DNA of 64,000 nt, taken from the NCBI RefSeq assembly GCF_900102035.1, contig NZ_LT629689.1, forward strand, positions 6,172,501-6,236,500, written 5' to 3'. Position numbers and translations under genes: made by a program. The notes beneath the pieces are model-generated. The model searched no databases and was not told where the DNA came from. It saw only the letters and a program-made list of their open reading frames with translations. Position 1 is the first letter of the stretch, and each line of letters begins with the position of its first letter. This DNA is from Pseudomonas extremaustralis. GTDB taxonomy: Bacteria > Pseudomonadota > Gammaproteobacteria > Pseudomonadales > Pseudomonadaceae. Positions 33,115 through 42,222 of this stretch are shown here, piece after piece.

Positions 33115-34105
33115 CAAAATGACCGGCTCGCGCCGCAGTGCGATCTTGCTGCTGTCCCTGGACGCCGACAGCGCGGCGGAAGTGTTCAAGTTCCTGCCCA
33201 GCAGCGATGTGGAAAGCATCAGCATGGAAATGGCGCGCTTGAGCCAGGTGTCCCATGACGAAATGCGCCAGGTGCTCGAAGAGTTCATGGACGAGAGCGA
33301 CCAGTACGCCGCCATCAACATCCAGACCAGCGACCATATTCGCGCGGTGCTCACCAAGGCCCTGGGCAGCGAGCGCGCCGCCAGCCTGATCGACGACATC
33401 CTCGAAAACACCAACACCGGTTCCGGCATCGACAAGCTGAACCTGATGGAAGCCTCGATGGTCGCGGAGATGATCCGCGACGAACACCCGCAGATCATCG
33501 CCACCATCCTGGTGCACCTGGAGCGCCACCAGGCCTCCGACATCCTGCAATTGCTGCCCGACCGCCTGCGCAACGACATCATCCTGCGGATCGCCACTTT
33601 TAGCGGCGTACAGCCGGTGGCGCTGCAGGAACTGACCGAAGTGCTCGGCACCATGCTCGACGGCCAAAGCCTCAAGCGCAGCAAAATGGGCGGCGTGCGC
33701 ACGGCGGCGGAGATCCTCAACCTGATGAGCTCGACCCACGAAGAACTGGCCATCGGTACCGTGCGCGAACACAGCGAAGACCTGGCGCAGAAGATCCTCG
33801 ACGAGATGTTCCTGTTCGAAAACCTGATCGACGTGGACGACCGTGGCATCCAGACCCTGCTGCAACAGGTCGAGCAGAACTCCCTGGCCATCGCCCTCAA
33901 AGGTTCGCCGCCGGCATTGCTCGAACGCTTCCTGCACAACATGTCCCAGCGTGCCGGGCAGTTGTTCCGCGAAGACATGGAGGCACGCGGGCCGATCCGC
34001 ATGTCGCAGATCGAAACCGAACAGAAGGCCATCCTCGCCGTGGTGCGGCGTTTGTCCGACAGCGGCGACATCGTGACCGCGCGCGGCAATGACACCTATG
34101 TCTGA
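33107..34105 (+). CDS. fliG: Motor switch protein FliG
   Basis: This 332-residue rotor protein contains the middle-domain EHPQIIATILVHLERHQASD and the torque-generating C-domain (FLFENLIDVDDRGIQTLLQQ, then SQRAGQLFREDMEARGPIRM). The Arg and Asp/Glu residues known to face the stator helix are present in that last segment. Length is standard. The start overlaps fliF by 8 bp. It must work with two different stator pairs encoded in this locus. Confidence 0.96.
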   Translation: MTNKMTGSRRSAILLLSLDADSAAEVFKFLPSSDVESISMEMARLSQVSHDEMRQVLEEFMDESDQYAAINIQTSDHIRAVLTKALGSERAASLIDDILENTNTGSGIDKLNLMEASMVAEMIRDEHPQIIATILVHLERHQASDILQLLPDRLRNDIILRIATFSGVQPVALQELTEVLGTMLDGQSLKRSKMGGVRTAAEILNLMSSTHEELAIGTVREHSEDLAQKILDEMFLFENLIDVDDRGIQTLLQQVEQNSLAIALKGSPPALLERFLHNMSQRAGQLFREDMEARGPIRMSQIETEQKAILAVVRRLSDSGDIVTARGNDTYV

Positions 34106-34772
34106 CTGGCAACCCTGGCAGATGGACCCGCTGGCCAGCCCGGCGGCGTCCACCGACGACCCGCACAGCAGCCATCGCGAACGCCTGCGCAAGCAAGCCT
34201 TCCAGCACAAGTTGGACATGCAGGTGCTGCGCGAAAAGACCCTCGCCGAAGCCCGGCAGACCGGGCATGCCCAAGGCGTGGAGCAAGGTTATGCCCAGGG
34301 TCTGGAGGAAGGACGCCAGGCCGCCGCGGTGGAGTTGCAGCAACAGGTGGTGCGCACCCTGCAACCGCTGCTGGAGTTGTGCCGCAACTTCGACGAAGCC
34401 CTCAAATCGATGGATGTGCAGATCGCCAGCCAATTGGTGCGCATCGCCCTGGAAGCGGCGCGGCAGTTGGCCGGTGAAGCGCTGACCGCACAGCCGGAAC
34501 AGGTGCTGGTGCTGGTCAACCGCCTGCTCGACAGCGACCTGGAACTCACCGGCAAACCCAAGCTGTGGCTCAACCCGGAGGATTTGCGGCGGGTTCAGGA
34601 CAGCCTCGGCGAGCAGCTCGACGCGGCGGGGTGGGCCTTGCACGCCGACCCGGCGATGTTGCCGGGCGGCTGCCGTGTGGTCAGCGCCGGCGGCGAGTTG
34701 GATGCCACGCGGCCTTCGCGGTTGGGCCTGCTCGAGCGCAACGTCGAGCGCGCCCTGGATGAGTGGTCATGA
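34098..34772 (+). CDS. fliH: Flagellar export ATPase regulator FliH
   Basis: This 224-residue protein has a Trp-bearing N-terminus (MSDWQPWQM), which in FliH docks on FlhA/FliN, and a glycine-spaced helix ([20 protein letters not shown]). A C-terminal V-ATPase-E-like domain includes [16 protein letters not shown]. FliH dimers hold FliI at the export gate. An ATG at 34089 would add MTP; 34098 was preferred since the product then starts at the usual motif. It overlaps fliG and fliI (ATGA). Confidence 0.9.
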   Translation: MSDWQPWQMDPLASPAASTDDPHSSHRERLRKQAFQHKLDMQVLREKTLAEARQTGHAQGVEQGYAQGLEEGRQAAAVELQQQVVRTLQPLLELCRNFDEALKSMDVQIASQLVRIALEAARQLAGEALTAQPEQVLVLVNRLLDSDLELTGKPKLWLNPEDLRRVQDSLGEQLDAAGWALHADPAMLPGGCRVVSAGGELDATRPSRLGLLERNVERALDEWS

Positions 34773-36136
34773 ACGTGCATCTCGCGCGCTGGAGCCAACG
34801 CTTGCGGACGCTGCAGGGCGAGCCGTTGCAGGTTGCGCCGCACCTGCGCAGCGGGCGCATCACCCGCGCCACCGGCATGGTGCTTGAGGCAGTCGGCCTG
34901 CGTTTGCCGCTGGGCGGTGCCTGCCGCATTGAACTCACTGCCTTCGAAGACGTGTACGCCGAGGCTGAAGTGGTTGGCTTTGCCGGCGACACCCTGTACC
35001 TGATGCCCCTGGCGGAAATCCACGGCCTGCAACCGGGGGCGCGGGTGTTCGCCGCCGATGACGGCCAGACCGGCGCCGGCGGCAATCGCCGTTTCCCCCT
35101 CGGCATGGCGTTGCTCGGCCGTGTGCTCGACAGCGGTGGCCAGCCCCTGGACGGTCGCGGCCCGCTACTGGGCGCCCATCACGCCGGCTTGCACACCCAG
35201 CCGCTCAACCCGCTCAAGCGCGCACCCATCGACCGCCAGATCGACGTGGGCATCCGCGCCATCAATGCCTTGCTGTGTGTCGGGCGTGGCCAGCGCCTGG
35301 GCCTGTTTGCCGGTTCCGGCGTGGGCAAGTCGGTGCTGCTGGGCATGATGGCGCGCTACACCCAGGCCGATGTGATCGTGGTGGGGTTGATCGGCGAGCG
35401 GGGCCGCGAGGTACAGGATTTTATCGACAACATCCTCGGCGAAGAGGGCCTGCGCCGCTCCGTAGTGGTCGCCGCGCCGGCCGACACGTCGCCGCTGCAA
35501 CGCTTGCAGGGTGCGCTGTACGCCACACGGGTGGCCGAGGACTTTCGCGACCAGGGCAAAGACGTGCTGCTGATCATGGATTCCCTGACGCGCTACGCCA
35601 TGGCCCAGCGCGAAATCGCCCTGGCCGTGGGCGAACCGCCGGCCACCAAAGGCTACCCGCCGTCGGTGTTCGCCAAGCTGCCAAAGCTGGTGGAACGCAC
35701 CGGCAACGGGCCGCCCGGTGGCGGTTCGATCACCGCGTTCTATACCGTGCTCAGCGAAGGCGACGACCAGCAGGACCCGATTGCCGACTCGGCGCGGGCG
35801 ATTCTGGACGGGCATATCGTGCTGTCCCGGCACCTGGCCGAAAGCGGGCACTACCCGGCCATCGATATCGAAGCGTCGATCAGCCGGGCGATGACCGCCA
35901 TCGCCAGCGACGCCCAGCAACGCAAAGCCAATCAACTCAAGCAAACGCTGTCGCGCTACCAACGCAACCGCGACCTGATCAGCGTGGGCGCCTACTCCCA
36001 GGGCCACGATGCACAACTGGACCGCGCGGTGGGCCTGTACCCGCATATCGAGCGGTTCCTGCAGCAGCGTATCGACGACCGCGCCAGCGTCGACGAAACC
36101 CTGCACGGCCTCAACCTGTTGTTTCCCGGCAACTGA
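34769..36136 (+). CDS. fliI: Flagellum-specific export ATPase FliI
   Basis: This 455-residue ATPase is related to the F1 beta subunit. The Walker A motif is [20 protein letters not shown], followed by [20 protein letters not shown], the Walker B-like [20 protein letters not shown] and [16 protein letters not shown]. It energises and helps load substrates at the gate with FliH and FliJ. ATG 34769 overlaps the fliH stop (ATGA) and is preferred over a GTG 6 bp earlier. Confidence 0.96.
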   Translation: MNVHLARWSQRLRTLQGEPLQVAPHLRSGRITRATGMVLEAVGLRLPLGGACRIELTAFEDVYAEAEVVGFAGDTLYLMPLAEIHGLQPGARVFAADDGQTGAGGNRRFPLGMALLGRVLDSGGQPLDGRGPLLGAHHAGLHTQPLNPLKRAPIDRQIDVGIRAINALLCVGRGQRLGLFAGSGVGKSVLLGMMARYTQADVIVVGLIGERGREVQDFIDNILGEEGLRRSVVVAAPADTSPLQRLQGALYATRVAEDFRDQGKDVLLIMDSLTRYAMAQREIALAVGEPPATKGYPPSVFAKLPKLVERTGNGPPGGGSITAFYTVLSEGDDQQDPIADSARAILDGHIVLSRHLAESGHYPAIDIEASISRAMTAIASDAQQRKANQLKQTLSRYQRNRDLISVGAYSQGHDAQLDRAVGLYPHIERFLQQRIDDRASVDETLHGLNLLFPGN

Positions 36137-36155
36137 CTTTTTCGAGTGACCACCG

Positions 36156-36626
36156 ATGGCTGACGACTCGCTGCACCTGCTGATCGAACTGACCGCCAAG
36201 GCCCGCGACGTCGCGGCCCGCGCCCTGGCGCAAAGCCGCGCCGCCGAACAACAGGTGATCAACCAGTTGCGCGCCCTGGACCAGTACCAGCAAGAGTACC
36301 GCCAGAACCTGCAACTGGAGCTGGCCAAGGACGGCATGAGCCCCTCGGCCTTGACCAATTACCGCGGCTTTTTGCAGTCGTTGGAAGACGCCGTGGAGCG
36401 CGCGCAGAAGAGCCTGGAACGGCACCGCAAACAGGTGGCGCACCACCAGATCGCGTGGATGGCGCAGTGGCGCAAGGTCAGCGCGATCGAGGCTTTGTTG
36501 AGCCGTCGCGCCGAGCAGGCCCAGGTGCGCGCCGGGCGTCTCGAACAGCGCCACACCGATGAGCTGGCCAGCCAGTTACGGCGGCGGGCGGCGACGTTTC
36601 CTTCTTCCATCGACAGCAGCCACTAA
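36156..36626 (+). CDS. fliJ: Flagellar export stalk protein FliJ
   Basis: This 156-residue protein is charged and fully helical. Long heptad-like stretches (RALDQYQQEYRQNLQLELAK, LEDAVERAQKSLERHRKQ) form the antiparallel coiled coil that inserts into the FliI hexamer. Its position between fliI and fliK is standard. Sequence conservation in FliJ is low, so the call combines coiled-coil character, size and gene order. Confidence 0.88.
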   Translation: MADDSLHLLIELTAKARDVAARALAQSRAAEQQVINQLRALDQYQQEYRQNLQLELAKDGMSPSALTNYRGFLQSLEDAVERAQKSLERHRKQVAHHQIAWMAQWRKVSAIEALLSRRAEQAQVRAGRLEQRHTDELASQLRRRAATFPSSIDSSH

Positions 36627-36634
36627 GGGACACC

Positions 36635-37825
36635 ATGGATATTCTTGCGTCGTTAATGCCCCAGGCCGCCGCGTCTACGCCGACCGCTGCGCCGACCGAT
36701 GCGCCCGCCGAGGCATCGCTGGTGCCGAGCGTGTCGTTTTCGCAAGTGTTGAGCCAGGTGAGTGCGCCCGTGGCGGACCCGCTACCGGTGGTGGTACCGG
36801 TCGAAACCGCGCCGGTTGCGCCGGTTGCGCCACAGGCCTCAGTCGCCCCCGAGCCTGTCGTGACGCCCGTGCCGGTGGTCGCCCAGGTGCAGCCGCTCGC
36901 CACCGAGCCGACAACGCCAGTGGTGGACGACGTGTTGAACCTCATCGCCGATGAACCCGTGGCGTCCGTTCAAGACCCCGAGCCGACCTCCAAAGGCGAC
37001 ACCAGCCTGGACGATATCCGCCAGCGCATGGCGTTGATCGAGAGCGCCGGCCAGTCGGACACCGCCGCGATGATCGTGGTGCCGGCGATTCCCGTCAGTG
37101 TGCCGGTGGCGGCGCCCGTGGCCGTGAGCACTGCGTCCTCGGCGTCGACCCCGGTGATCAACACGGTTCAGGCGCCCAGCGTGCCGGTGGCGGAGGACGA
37201 TGCCGACATCGCCAGCGAATCCCTCGACCTGCCGGATGCCATGCCGGCCCCTGTCGCCAGCGTTGCCGACAGCGTGCCCACGGTGCATACGCAAACCGAC
37301 GACCGACAGCCCGACAGCCAGCCCGATGGGCAAACCGTCTTCAGCCTTGCGCCGGCCCCCGTGCGGGCCGCGCCCGACAACGTCGCGAGCAGCGGCCTGG
37401 TGCTCAGCGCCGCCATCGGCAGCAGCGAATGGGCCGCCGACCTGGGCCAGCAGATGGTCGACATGGTCACGCGCGGTGAGCAGCAGGTGGACCTACGCCT
37501 GCATCCGGCCGAGTTGGGGCCGCTGTCCATCAGCCTCAACCTGAACGACGGCACCACCCAGGCACAGTTCCAGGCGGCCCATGCCTCGGTGCGGGCGGCG
37601 GTGGAGCAGGCGTTGCCGCAACTGCGCGAGGCCCTGGCGAGCCAAGGCATCGCGCTGGGGCAGGCGTCGGTCAGCGACCAGTCTTCGCGCCAGGCGGCAG
37701 GCGGCCAGGCGCAGCGTGACCCGCAGGCCAACCCGGCGAACGTGGCGGTCAGCCGCGACGAGGCGCTGCCGGCGCAGGTCCAGCAGGTGCTGCTGCGCAG
37801 TTCGGGGGTCGACCTGTACGTCTGA
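36635..37825 (+). CDS. fliK: Hook-length control protein FliK
   Basis: This 396-residue protein has a long Ala/Pro/Val-rich, low-complexity N-terminal region (residues 1-250), as expected of the ruler part. The conserved C-terminal domain includes VDLRLHPAELGPLSISLNLN and AAHASVRAAVEQALPQLREA, the part that triggers FlhB switching. It is exported during hook assembly. The gene lies 8 bp after fliJ and ends the fliFGHIJK run; a 126-bp gap separates it from fliL. Confidence 0.92.
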   Translation: MDILASLMPQAAASTPTAAPTDAPAEASLVPSVSFSQVLSQVSAPVADPLPVVVPVETAPVAPVAPQASVAPEPVVTPVPVVAQVQPLATEPTTPVVDDVLNLIADEPVASVQDPEPTSKGDTSLDDIRQRMALIESAGQSDTAAMIVVPAIPVSVPVAAPVAVSTASSASTPVINTVQAPSVPVAEDDADIASESLDLPDAMPAPVASVADSVPTVHTQTDDRQPDSQPDGQTVFSLAPAPVRAAPDNVASSGLVLSAAIGSSEWAADLGQQMVDMVTRGEQQVDLRLHPAELGPLSISLNLNDGTTQAQFQAAHASVRAAVEQALPQLREALASQGIALGQASVSDQSSRQAAGGQAQRDPQANPANVAVSRDEALPAQVQQVLLRSSGVDLYV

Positions 37826-37951
37826 ATCCCAAATCAAAACAGCGAGATACCACCGTTACCCCGGTCTTATCGCGCCATGGGCCGGGCAGGGCGATGGTCA
37901 TACTGAGCCGTGCCTAACCGTTCCCCCCTTCATTCCATGGTTCCGCCAATA

Positions 37952-38422
37952 ATGACCACCACCCGCAAAACCCCCTGGCTCCTGATTCTGCTGCTGGCGC
38001 TGGTCGTCGTTGCCGGCAGCTCTGCCGGCACCTACGTCTACCTCTGCCGGGTCGCCAAGACCGGCGAGGTGGCGAAGGCCGAGCCCGCCGAGACAAAACC
38101 CCAGGCGCCACGGCTGGTCAACATCGCGCCGATGACGGTCAACCTGGTGAACGAGCGCGACGAGCCACGCCTGCTGTATGTGGGGTTTGCCCTGGAAGTG
38201 GCGGATGACGCGACCCAGGCGCAGTTGCTGCAATACATGCCGCAAGTGCGCAGCCAACTGTTGACCCTGTTGAGCGGGCAGAACTCCGCGCAGGTCATCA
38301 CGCCCCAGGGCAAGGCGGCGCTGGCCGAGCGCATCCTGCACACCCTCGGGCAACCCCTGGCACCGCAGCAACCCGCACCCGCGGTGCTGCGTGTGCTGTA
38401 CACCGACTTTATCGTGCAGTAA
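37952..38422 (+). CDS. fliL: Flagellar basal-body associated protein FliL
   Basis: This 156-residue protein is a single-pass membrane protein (KTPWLLILLLALVVVAGSSA). Its periplasmic FliL domain contains IAPMTVNLVNERDEPRLLYV and ends VLRVLYTDFIVQ, matching the family ending. FliL surrounds stators and supports torque. The ATG at 37952 was chosen because it is closest to the membrane helix; upstream in-frame starts (37910, 37937) add unconserved residues. It heads the fliLMNOPQR run, with only 3 bp to fliM. Confidence 0.9.
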   Translation: MTTTRKTPWLLILLLALVVVAGSSAGTYVYLCRVAKTGEVAKAEPAETKPQAPRLVNIAPMTVNLVNERDEPRLLYVGFALEVADDATQAQLLQYMPQVRSQLLTLLSGQNSAQVITPQGKAALAERILHTLGQPLAPQQPAPAVLRVLYTDFIVQ

Positions 38423-38425
38423 GCC

Positions 38426-39481
38426 ATGGCCATTGACGATTTGCTCTCCCAGGACGAGATCGACATGCTGCTTCGCGGCGGCGACGAGGGTGATGCACCG
38501 GCGGACGACGCCGACACCCTGGACGCTTCGCGAGTACGCCCTTACGACCCGGCGACCCAGCACCGGGTGATCCATGAGCGTCTGCACGCCCTGGACATCA
38601 TCAACGAGCGCTTCGCCCGTTACTTTCGCATGAGCCTGTTCAACCTGATCCGGCGCAGCATCGACATCACCGTCAAAAGCGTGCGCTACCAGAGCTACAG
38701 CGAATTTTCGATGCACATGCCGATGCCCACCAACATCAACCTGCTGGCGATGAAACCGCTGCGCGGTACGGCCCTGGTGGTGTTCCCGCCGAGCGTGGTG
38801 TTCATGGTGGTGGACAACCTGTTCGGCGGCGACGGGCGCTTCGTGACCAAGTCCGAAGGCCGCGAATTCACGCACACCGAGCAGCGCATCATCCGGCGTT
38901 TGCTGAGCCTGGCGGTAGACGCCTACAAGGATGCCTGGAAGTCGGTCTACCCCCTGGACATCGAATACTTGCGCTCGGAGATGCAGGCCAAGTTCGCCAA
39001 CATCACCAGCTCGCCGAACGAAATCGTGGTCAATGCCACCTTCCACCTGGAGGTCGGCAACCTGTCCAGCGATTTCAACATCGTGATCCCGTACCTGATG
39101 ATCGAGCCGATGCGCCAATTGCTCAACGGCCCGTTGACCGATACCAATCCCGACGAAGAGCGCTACTGGAACAAGCGCATGGCCGGTGAGATCGCCCATT
39201 CGGAGATCGAGCTGATTGCCGACTTCGTCGAACTGGACGCCCGCATGGGCCAGGTCATGGCGCTCAAGGTGGGCGATGTGTTGCCCATCGAGCTGCCCGA
39301 CATCATCAGCGCGCGGGTCGACGGCGTGCCGGTCATGACCTGTGAATACGGCAGCCAGAACGGCCAGCGCGCGTTATTGGTCAAGGACCTGGTCGACCAC
39401 TCCCTGAGCCTTTCTTCCTCTTCTACCAGCCGATTCGTGAAGGGCCACGTGTCCACTGCCAAGGAATCCGACCATGACTGA
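38426..39481 (+). CDS. fliM: C-ring switch protein FliM
   Basis: This 351-residue switch protein starts MAIDDLLSQDEIDMLLRGGD, which includes the conserved N-terminal CheY-P binding segment. The CheC-like middle domain shows PLRGTALVVFPPSVVFMVVD and NIVIPYLMIEPM. The C-terminal SpoA domain includes LKVGDVLPIELPDIISARVD. The intact CheY-binding segment shows that this motor can still take chemotaxis input, although no cheA lies in the window. It overlaps fliN by 8 bp. Confidence 0.95.
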   Translation: MAIDDLLSQDEIDMLLRGGDEGDAPADDADTLDASRVRPYDPATQHRVIHERLHALDIINERFARYFRMSLFNLIRRSIDITVKSVRYQSYSEFSMHMPMPTNINLLAMKPLRGTALVVFPPSVVFMVVDNLFGGDGRFVTKSEGREFTHTEQRIIRRLLSLAVDAYKDAWKSVYPLDIEYLRSEMQAKFANITSSPNEIVVNATFHLEVGNLSSDFNIVIPYLMIEPMRQLLNGPLTDTNPDEERYWNKRMAGEIAHSEIELIADFVELDARMGQVMALKVGDVLPIELPDIISARVDGVPVMTCEYGSQNGQRALLVKDLVDHSLSLSSSSTSRFVKGHVSTAKESDHD

Positions 39482-39953
39482 TTCAAACACCGTCCCGCCC
39501 CAAGAGCCCGATGAATGGGCCGACGCCCTCGCCGAACAGGCTGCCGATGCTGCCGACGCCGGAGACGACGACCCATGGGCGGCGGCCCTGGCCGAACAGG
39601 AACAGGTCGAGGCGGCGGTGGCAGGCCCGGCGCCGAGCGCGGGCTCGAGCCTGTTCAAGCCGTTGCCGACACCCACGCCCACAGCCGCCGCGCGCGAGCT
39701 GGAAATGATCATGGACATTCCGGTCAAGCTCAGCGTCGAGCTGGGCCGCACGCGGATCACCATCAAGCAGTTGCTGGAACTGGCCCAGGGCTCGGTACTG
39801 GCGCTGGATGGCCTGGCGGGGGAACCGATGGACATCCTGATCAACAGCTACCTGATCGCCCAGGGCGAAGTGGTGGTGGTGGATGACAAATACGGCATTC
39901 GGATCACGGAAATCATCACCCCGTCCGAACGCGTGCAAAAGCTCAACCGATGA
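39474..39953 (+). CDS. fliN: C-ring switch protein FliN
   Basis: This 159-residue protein has a variable acidic N-terminal half and a C-terminal SpoA domain (MDIPVKLSVELGRTRITIKQ, GEPMDILINSYLIAQGEVVV, KYGIRITEIITPSERVQKL). FliN forms the base of the C ring with FliM and docks FliH. Length is slightly above E. coli FliN (137) owing to the Asp/Ala-rich N-terminus. Overlaps of 8 bp with fliM and 4 bp with fliO indicate coupling. Confidence 0.95.
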   Translation: MTDSNTVPPQEPDEWADALAEQAADAADAGDDDPWAAALAEQEQVEAAVAGPAPSAGSSLFKPLPTPTPTAAARELEMIMDIPVKLSVELGRTRITIKQLLELAQGSVLALDGLAGEPMDILINSYLIAQGEVVVVDDKYGIRITEIITPSERVQKLNR

Positions 39954-40357
39954 GCCAGATCAGCGCGACATCCGTGCCCCTTGGCGTGCCCTCGGACAGC
40001 GTGATGAACCTGGCACTGCTGGGCAAGACCGCGATGGCCCTGGCGGTAGTGGTCGCCTGCGTGCTGGTCTGCGGCTGGTTCGCCCGGCGGATGGGCACAC
40101 GGCCGCAGGCCTCGGGCAAGACGCTGCGGGTGGTCAGCAGCACCGGCGTGGGTCCGCGCGAGAAGGTGGTGATCGTGCATGTGCGCGACCAATGGCTGGT
40201 GCTGGGCGTCACCGCCCAGCAAGTCACCGCACTGGCGCAGCTCGACGCGCCGGCCGCCGAGCCTGAACCGGCGGTTGCCGTAGCGGGCGACAGCTTCGGC
40301 GAGCGCCTGGCCACCGCTTTGAAGCACAACCTGCAGCGCAAGGGGCGTTCGTCATGA
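39950..40357 (+). CDS. fliO: Flagellar export gate assembly protein FliO
   Basis: This 135-residue protein has one membrane helix ([20 protein letters not shown]) and a small cytosolic domain ([20 protein letters not shown], then [17 protein letters not shown]) typical of FliO. FliO helps assemble the FliP ring. It overlaps fliN and fliP by 4 bp each. Assignment is by fold pattern and gene order, because FliO is weakly conserved. Confidence 0.92.
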   Translation: MSQISATSVPLGVPSDSVMNLALLGKTAMALAVVVACVLVCGWFARRMGTRPQASGKTLRVVSSTGVGPREKVVIVHVRDQWLVLGVTAQQVTALAQLDAPAAEPEPAVAVAGDSFGERLATALKHNLQRKGRSS

Positions 40358-41049
40358 CCGCCCTGGAACCGGCGATGCAGGGCCTGAGCGCTTTCACCGG
40401 CCAGGCCGGCGGCCAGCAATGGTCGCTGAGCCTGCAAACCCTGCTGCTGCTCAGCGCCATGGCGTTCCTGCCGGCGGTGCTGCTGATGATGACCGGGTTC
40501 ACCCGCATCATCATCGTGCTGGGCCTGCTGCGCACGGCCATCGGCACCACCTCGGCGCCGCCGAACCAGGTGCTGCTGGGGCTGGCGCTGTTCCTGACGT
40601 TTTTCGTCATGTCACCGACCCTGGACCAGGCCTACGAAAGCGCCTGGCAACCGTTCTCCCGGGATGAGATCACCGTGGAGCAATTTCTCGACAAGGGTAG
40701 CCAGCCGTTTCGCGCCTTCATGCTCACCCAGACCCGCCAGGGCGACCTTGCGCTGTTCGCCCGCGTGGCGCGCCTCGGCGACCTGCAAGGCCCCGAAGAC
40801 GTGCCCATGCGTGTGCTGCTGCCGGCGTTTGTCACCAGCGAATTGAAGACCGCGTTCCAGGCCGGGTTCACCATTTTCATTCCGTTCCTGATCATCGACC
40901 TGGTGGTGGCGAGCGTGCTGATGGCGCTGGGCATGATGATGGTGCCGCCGTCCACTATTTCGCTGCCGTTCAAGCTGATGCTGTTTGTGCTGGTGGACGG
41001 TTGGCAACTGTTGCTCGGCTCCCTGGCGCAGAGTTTTTTCACCGGATGA
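40354..41049 (+). CDS. fliP: Flagellar export gate protein FliP, without the usual signal peptide
   Basis: This 231-residue gate protein aligns with E. coli FliP from its first membrane segment on ([60 protein letters not shown]). Before that there are only about 30 residues ([20 protein letters not shown]) with no hydrophobic signal sequence. Most FliP proteins carry a cleavable signal peptide here. The start overlaps fliO (ATGA), so an earlier start is unlikely. Confidence 0.94.
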   Translation: MTALEPAMQGLSAFTGQAGGQQWSLSLQTLLLLSAMAFLPAVLLMMTGFTRIIIVLGLLRTAIGTTSAPPNQVLLGLALFLTFFVMSPTLDQAYESAWQPFSRDEITVEQFLDKGSQPFRAFMLTQTRQGDLALFARVARLGDLQGPEDVPMRVLLPAFVTSELKTAFQAGFTIFIPFLIIDLVVASVLMALGMMMVPPSTISLPFKLMLFVLVDGWQLLLGSLAQSFFTG

Positions 41050-41060
41050 GGAGGTAGACG

Positions 41061-41330
41061 ATGACCCCGGAAATGGTCATGGACCTGGCTTACAAAGGCA
41101 TGCGCATGAGCATGATCGTGGCCGCGCCTGTGTTGTTCGTCACGCTGTTCATCGGCTTGCTGGTGAGCCTGTTCCAGGCGGCCACGCAGATCAACGAATC
41201 GACCCTGTCGTTTATCCCCAAGATCATCGGCGTGTGCGTGGTGCTGGTGATCGCCGGGCCCTTGATCATGGAAATGCTGGTGGACTACACCCGCGCGCTG
41301 TTCACCAGCTTGCCCGCGCTGATTGGCTGA
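41061..41330 (+). CDS. fliQ: Flagellar export gate protein FliQ
   Basis: This 89-residue, two-helix membrane protein begins MTPEMVMDLAYKGMRMSMIV. It contains FIGLLVSLFQAATQINESTL and the downstream LSFIPKII stretch, which are diagnostic for FliQ. Four FliQ subunits join the FliP5R1 core gate. A GAGGAGG-like ribosome site (GATGAGGAGGTAGACG) precedes the ATG. It is followed by fliR after 6 bp. Confidence 0.96.
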   Translation: MTPEMVMDLAYKGMRMSMIVAAPVLFVTLFIGLLVSLFQAATQINESTLSFIPKIIGVCVVLVIAGPLIMEMLVDYTRALFTSLPALIG

Positions 41331-41336
41331 CGGGCG

Positions 41337-42125
41337 TTGATCGAGTTCAGTTCGGCGCAGCTGCAACTGTGGCTCACCAGTTTTTTCTGGCCGTTCTGCC
41401 GCGTGCTGGCGTACCTGATGAGCGACCCGATCCTGGGGCATAAAAACGTCGCAAGCCCGGTGAAGGTCGGCCTGGCGATGCTGCTGGCGTTCCTGCTGGC
41501 GCCCAACCTGCCGCCGTTGCCGGACGTTGCCCTGTTCTCCTGGGCCGGGCTGGGGGTGACGGTGGAACAGGTGCTGATCGGCATGTCGCTGGGCATGGTC
41601 ATGCGCGTGACGCTGGCGGTGGTGGAGATGACCGGCGATATCTGTGGCATGCAGATGGGCCTGGCGTTCGCCACGTTTTTTTCCGCCGACACCAGCACCA
41701 ACAGCCTGGTGCTGTCGCGCTACCTGGGCATGATCACGATCCTGATGTTCCTGGCGCTGGACGGCCACCTGATGGTCCTGGAATTGCTGGCGAACACCTT
41801 CAAAAGCCTGCCCATCGGCCAACTGCGTTTCGACCCCAATGCCTGGAACCTGATCGCCCGCTACGGCAGCACCATCTTTCTCACCGGCCTGCTGCTGGCC
41901 CTGCCCATGGTCGCCACGCTGCTGATCATCAACCTGGCCATGGGCATCCTCAACCGGGTCGCGCCACAGCTGACGGTATTTTCGGTCGGCTTCCCGCTGA
42001 CACTGAGCGTGGGCCTGATCCTGCTGATGGTGGTGATGGGCGACCTCGGTCCGTTCCTGGCCAGCCTGCTCACCAATACCCTGCACTTCATGCAGTACCT
42101 GGTCGACAACATGGCACGGCCTTGA
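41337..42125 (+). CDS. fliR: Flagellar export gate protein FliR
   Basis: This 262-residue membrane protein has about six hydrophobic segments. FliR features include TSFFWPFCRVLAYLMSDPIL, DICGMQMGLAFATFFSADTS and APQLTVFSVGFPLTLSVGLI. It completes the FliPQR gate. The start appears to be TTG at 41337, six bases after the fliQ stop, with only a weak ribosome site, which may lower its translation relative to fliQ. This is the last gene of the fliLMNOPQR run, convergent with flgL. Confidence 0.94.
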   Translation: MIEFSSAQLQLWLTSFFWPFCRVLAYLMSDPILGHKNVASPVKVGLAMLLAFLLAPNLPPLPDVALFSWAGLGVTVEQVLIGMSLGMVMRVTLAVVEMTGDICGMQMGLAFATFFSADTSTNSLVLSRYLGMITILMFLALDGHLMVLELLANTFKSLPIGQLRFDPNAWNLIARYGSTIFLTGLLLALPMVATLLIINLAMGILNRVAPQLTVFSVGFPLTLSVGLILLMVVMGDLGPFLASLLTNTLHFMQYLVDNMARP

Positions 42126-42136
42126 GCTGCAAACCC

Positions 42137-42212
42137 GATCCAATGTAGGAGTGTCAGTCAATGAATGTATGGCTGACCCATTGCCATCGGGAGCAAGCCC
42201 CCACATTGGATC
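42137..42212. repeat. REP-like inverted repeat between fliR and flgL
   Basis: GATCCAATGT (42137-42146) and ACATTGGATC (42203-42212) are perfect inverted repeats. They enclose a P. fluorescens-type REP segment that reads GGGGGCTTGCTCCCGATGGC on the minus strand. Its position between convergent operons suits a bidirectional transcription end. Confidence 0.75.
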
Positions 42213-42222
42213 CGGTTGTGTT

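Noticed and set aside
31240..34095. 951-codon minus-strand open frame opposite fliF and fliG
   Set aside because: Low-complexity antisense shadow of two conserved genes; no protein-like features.
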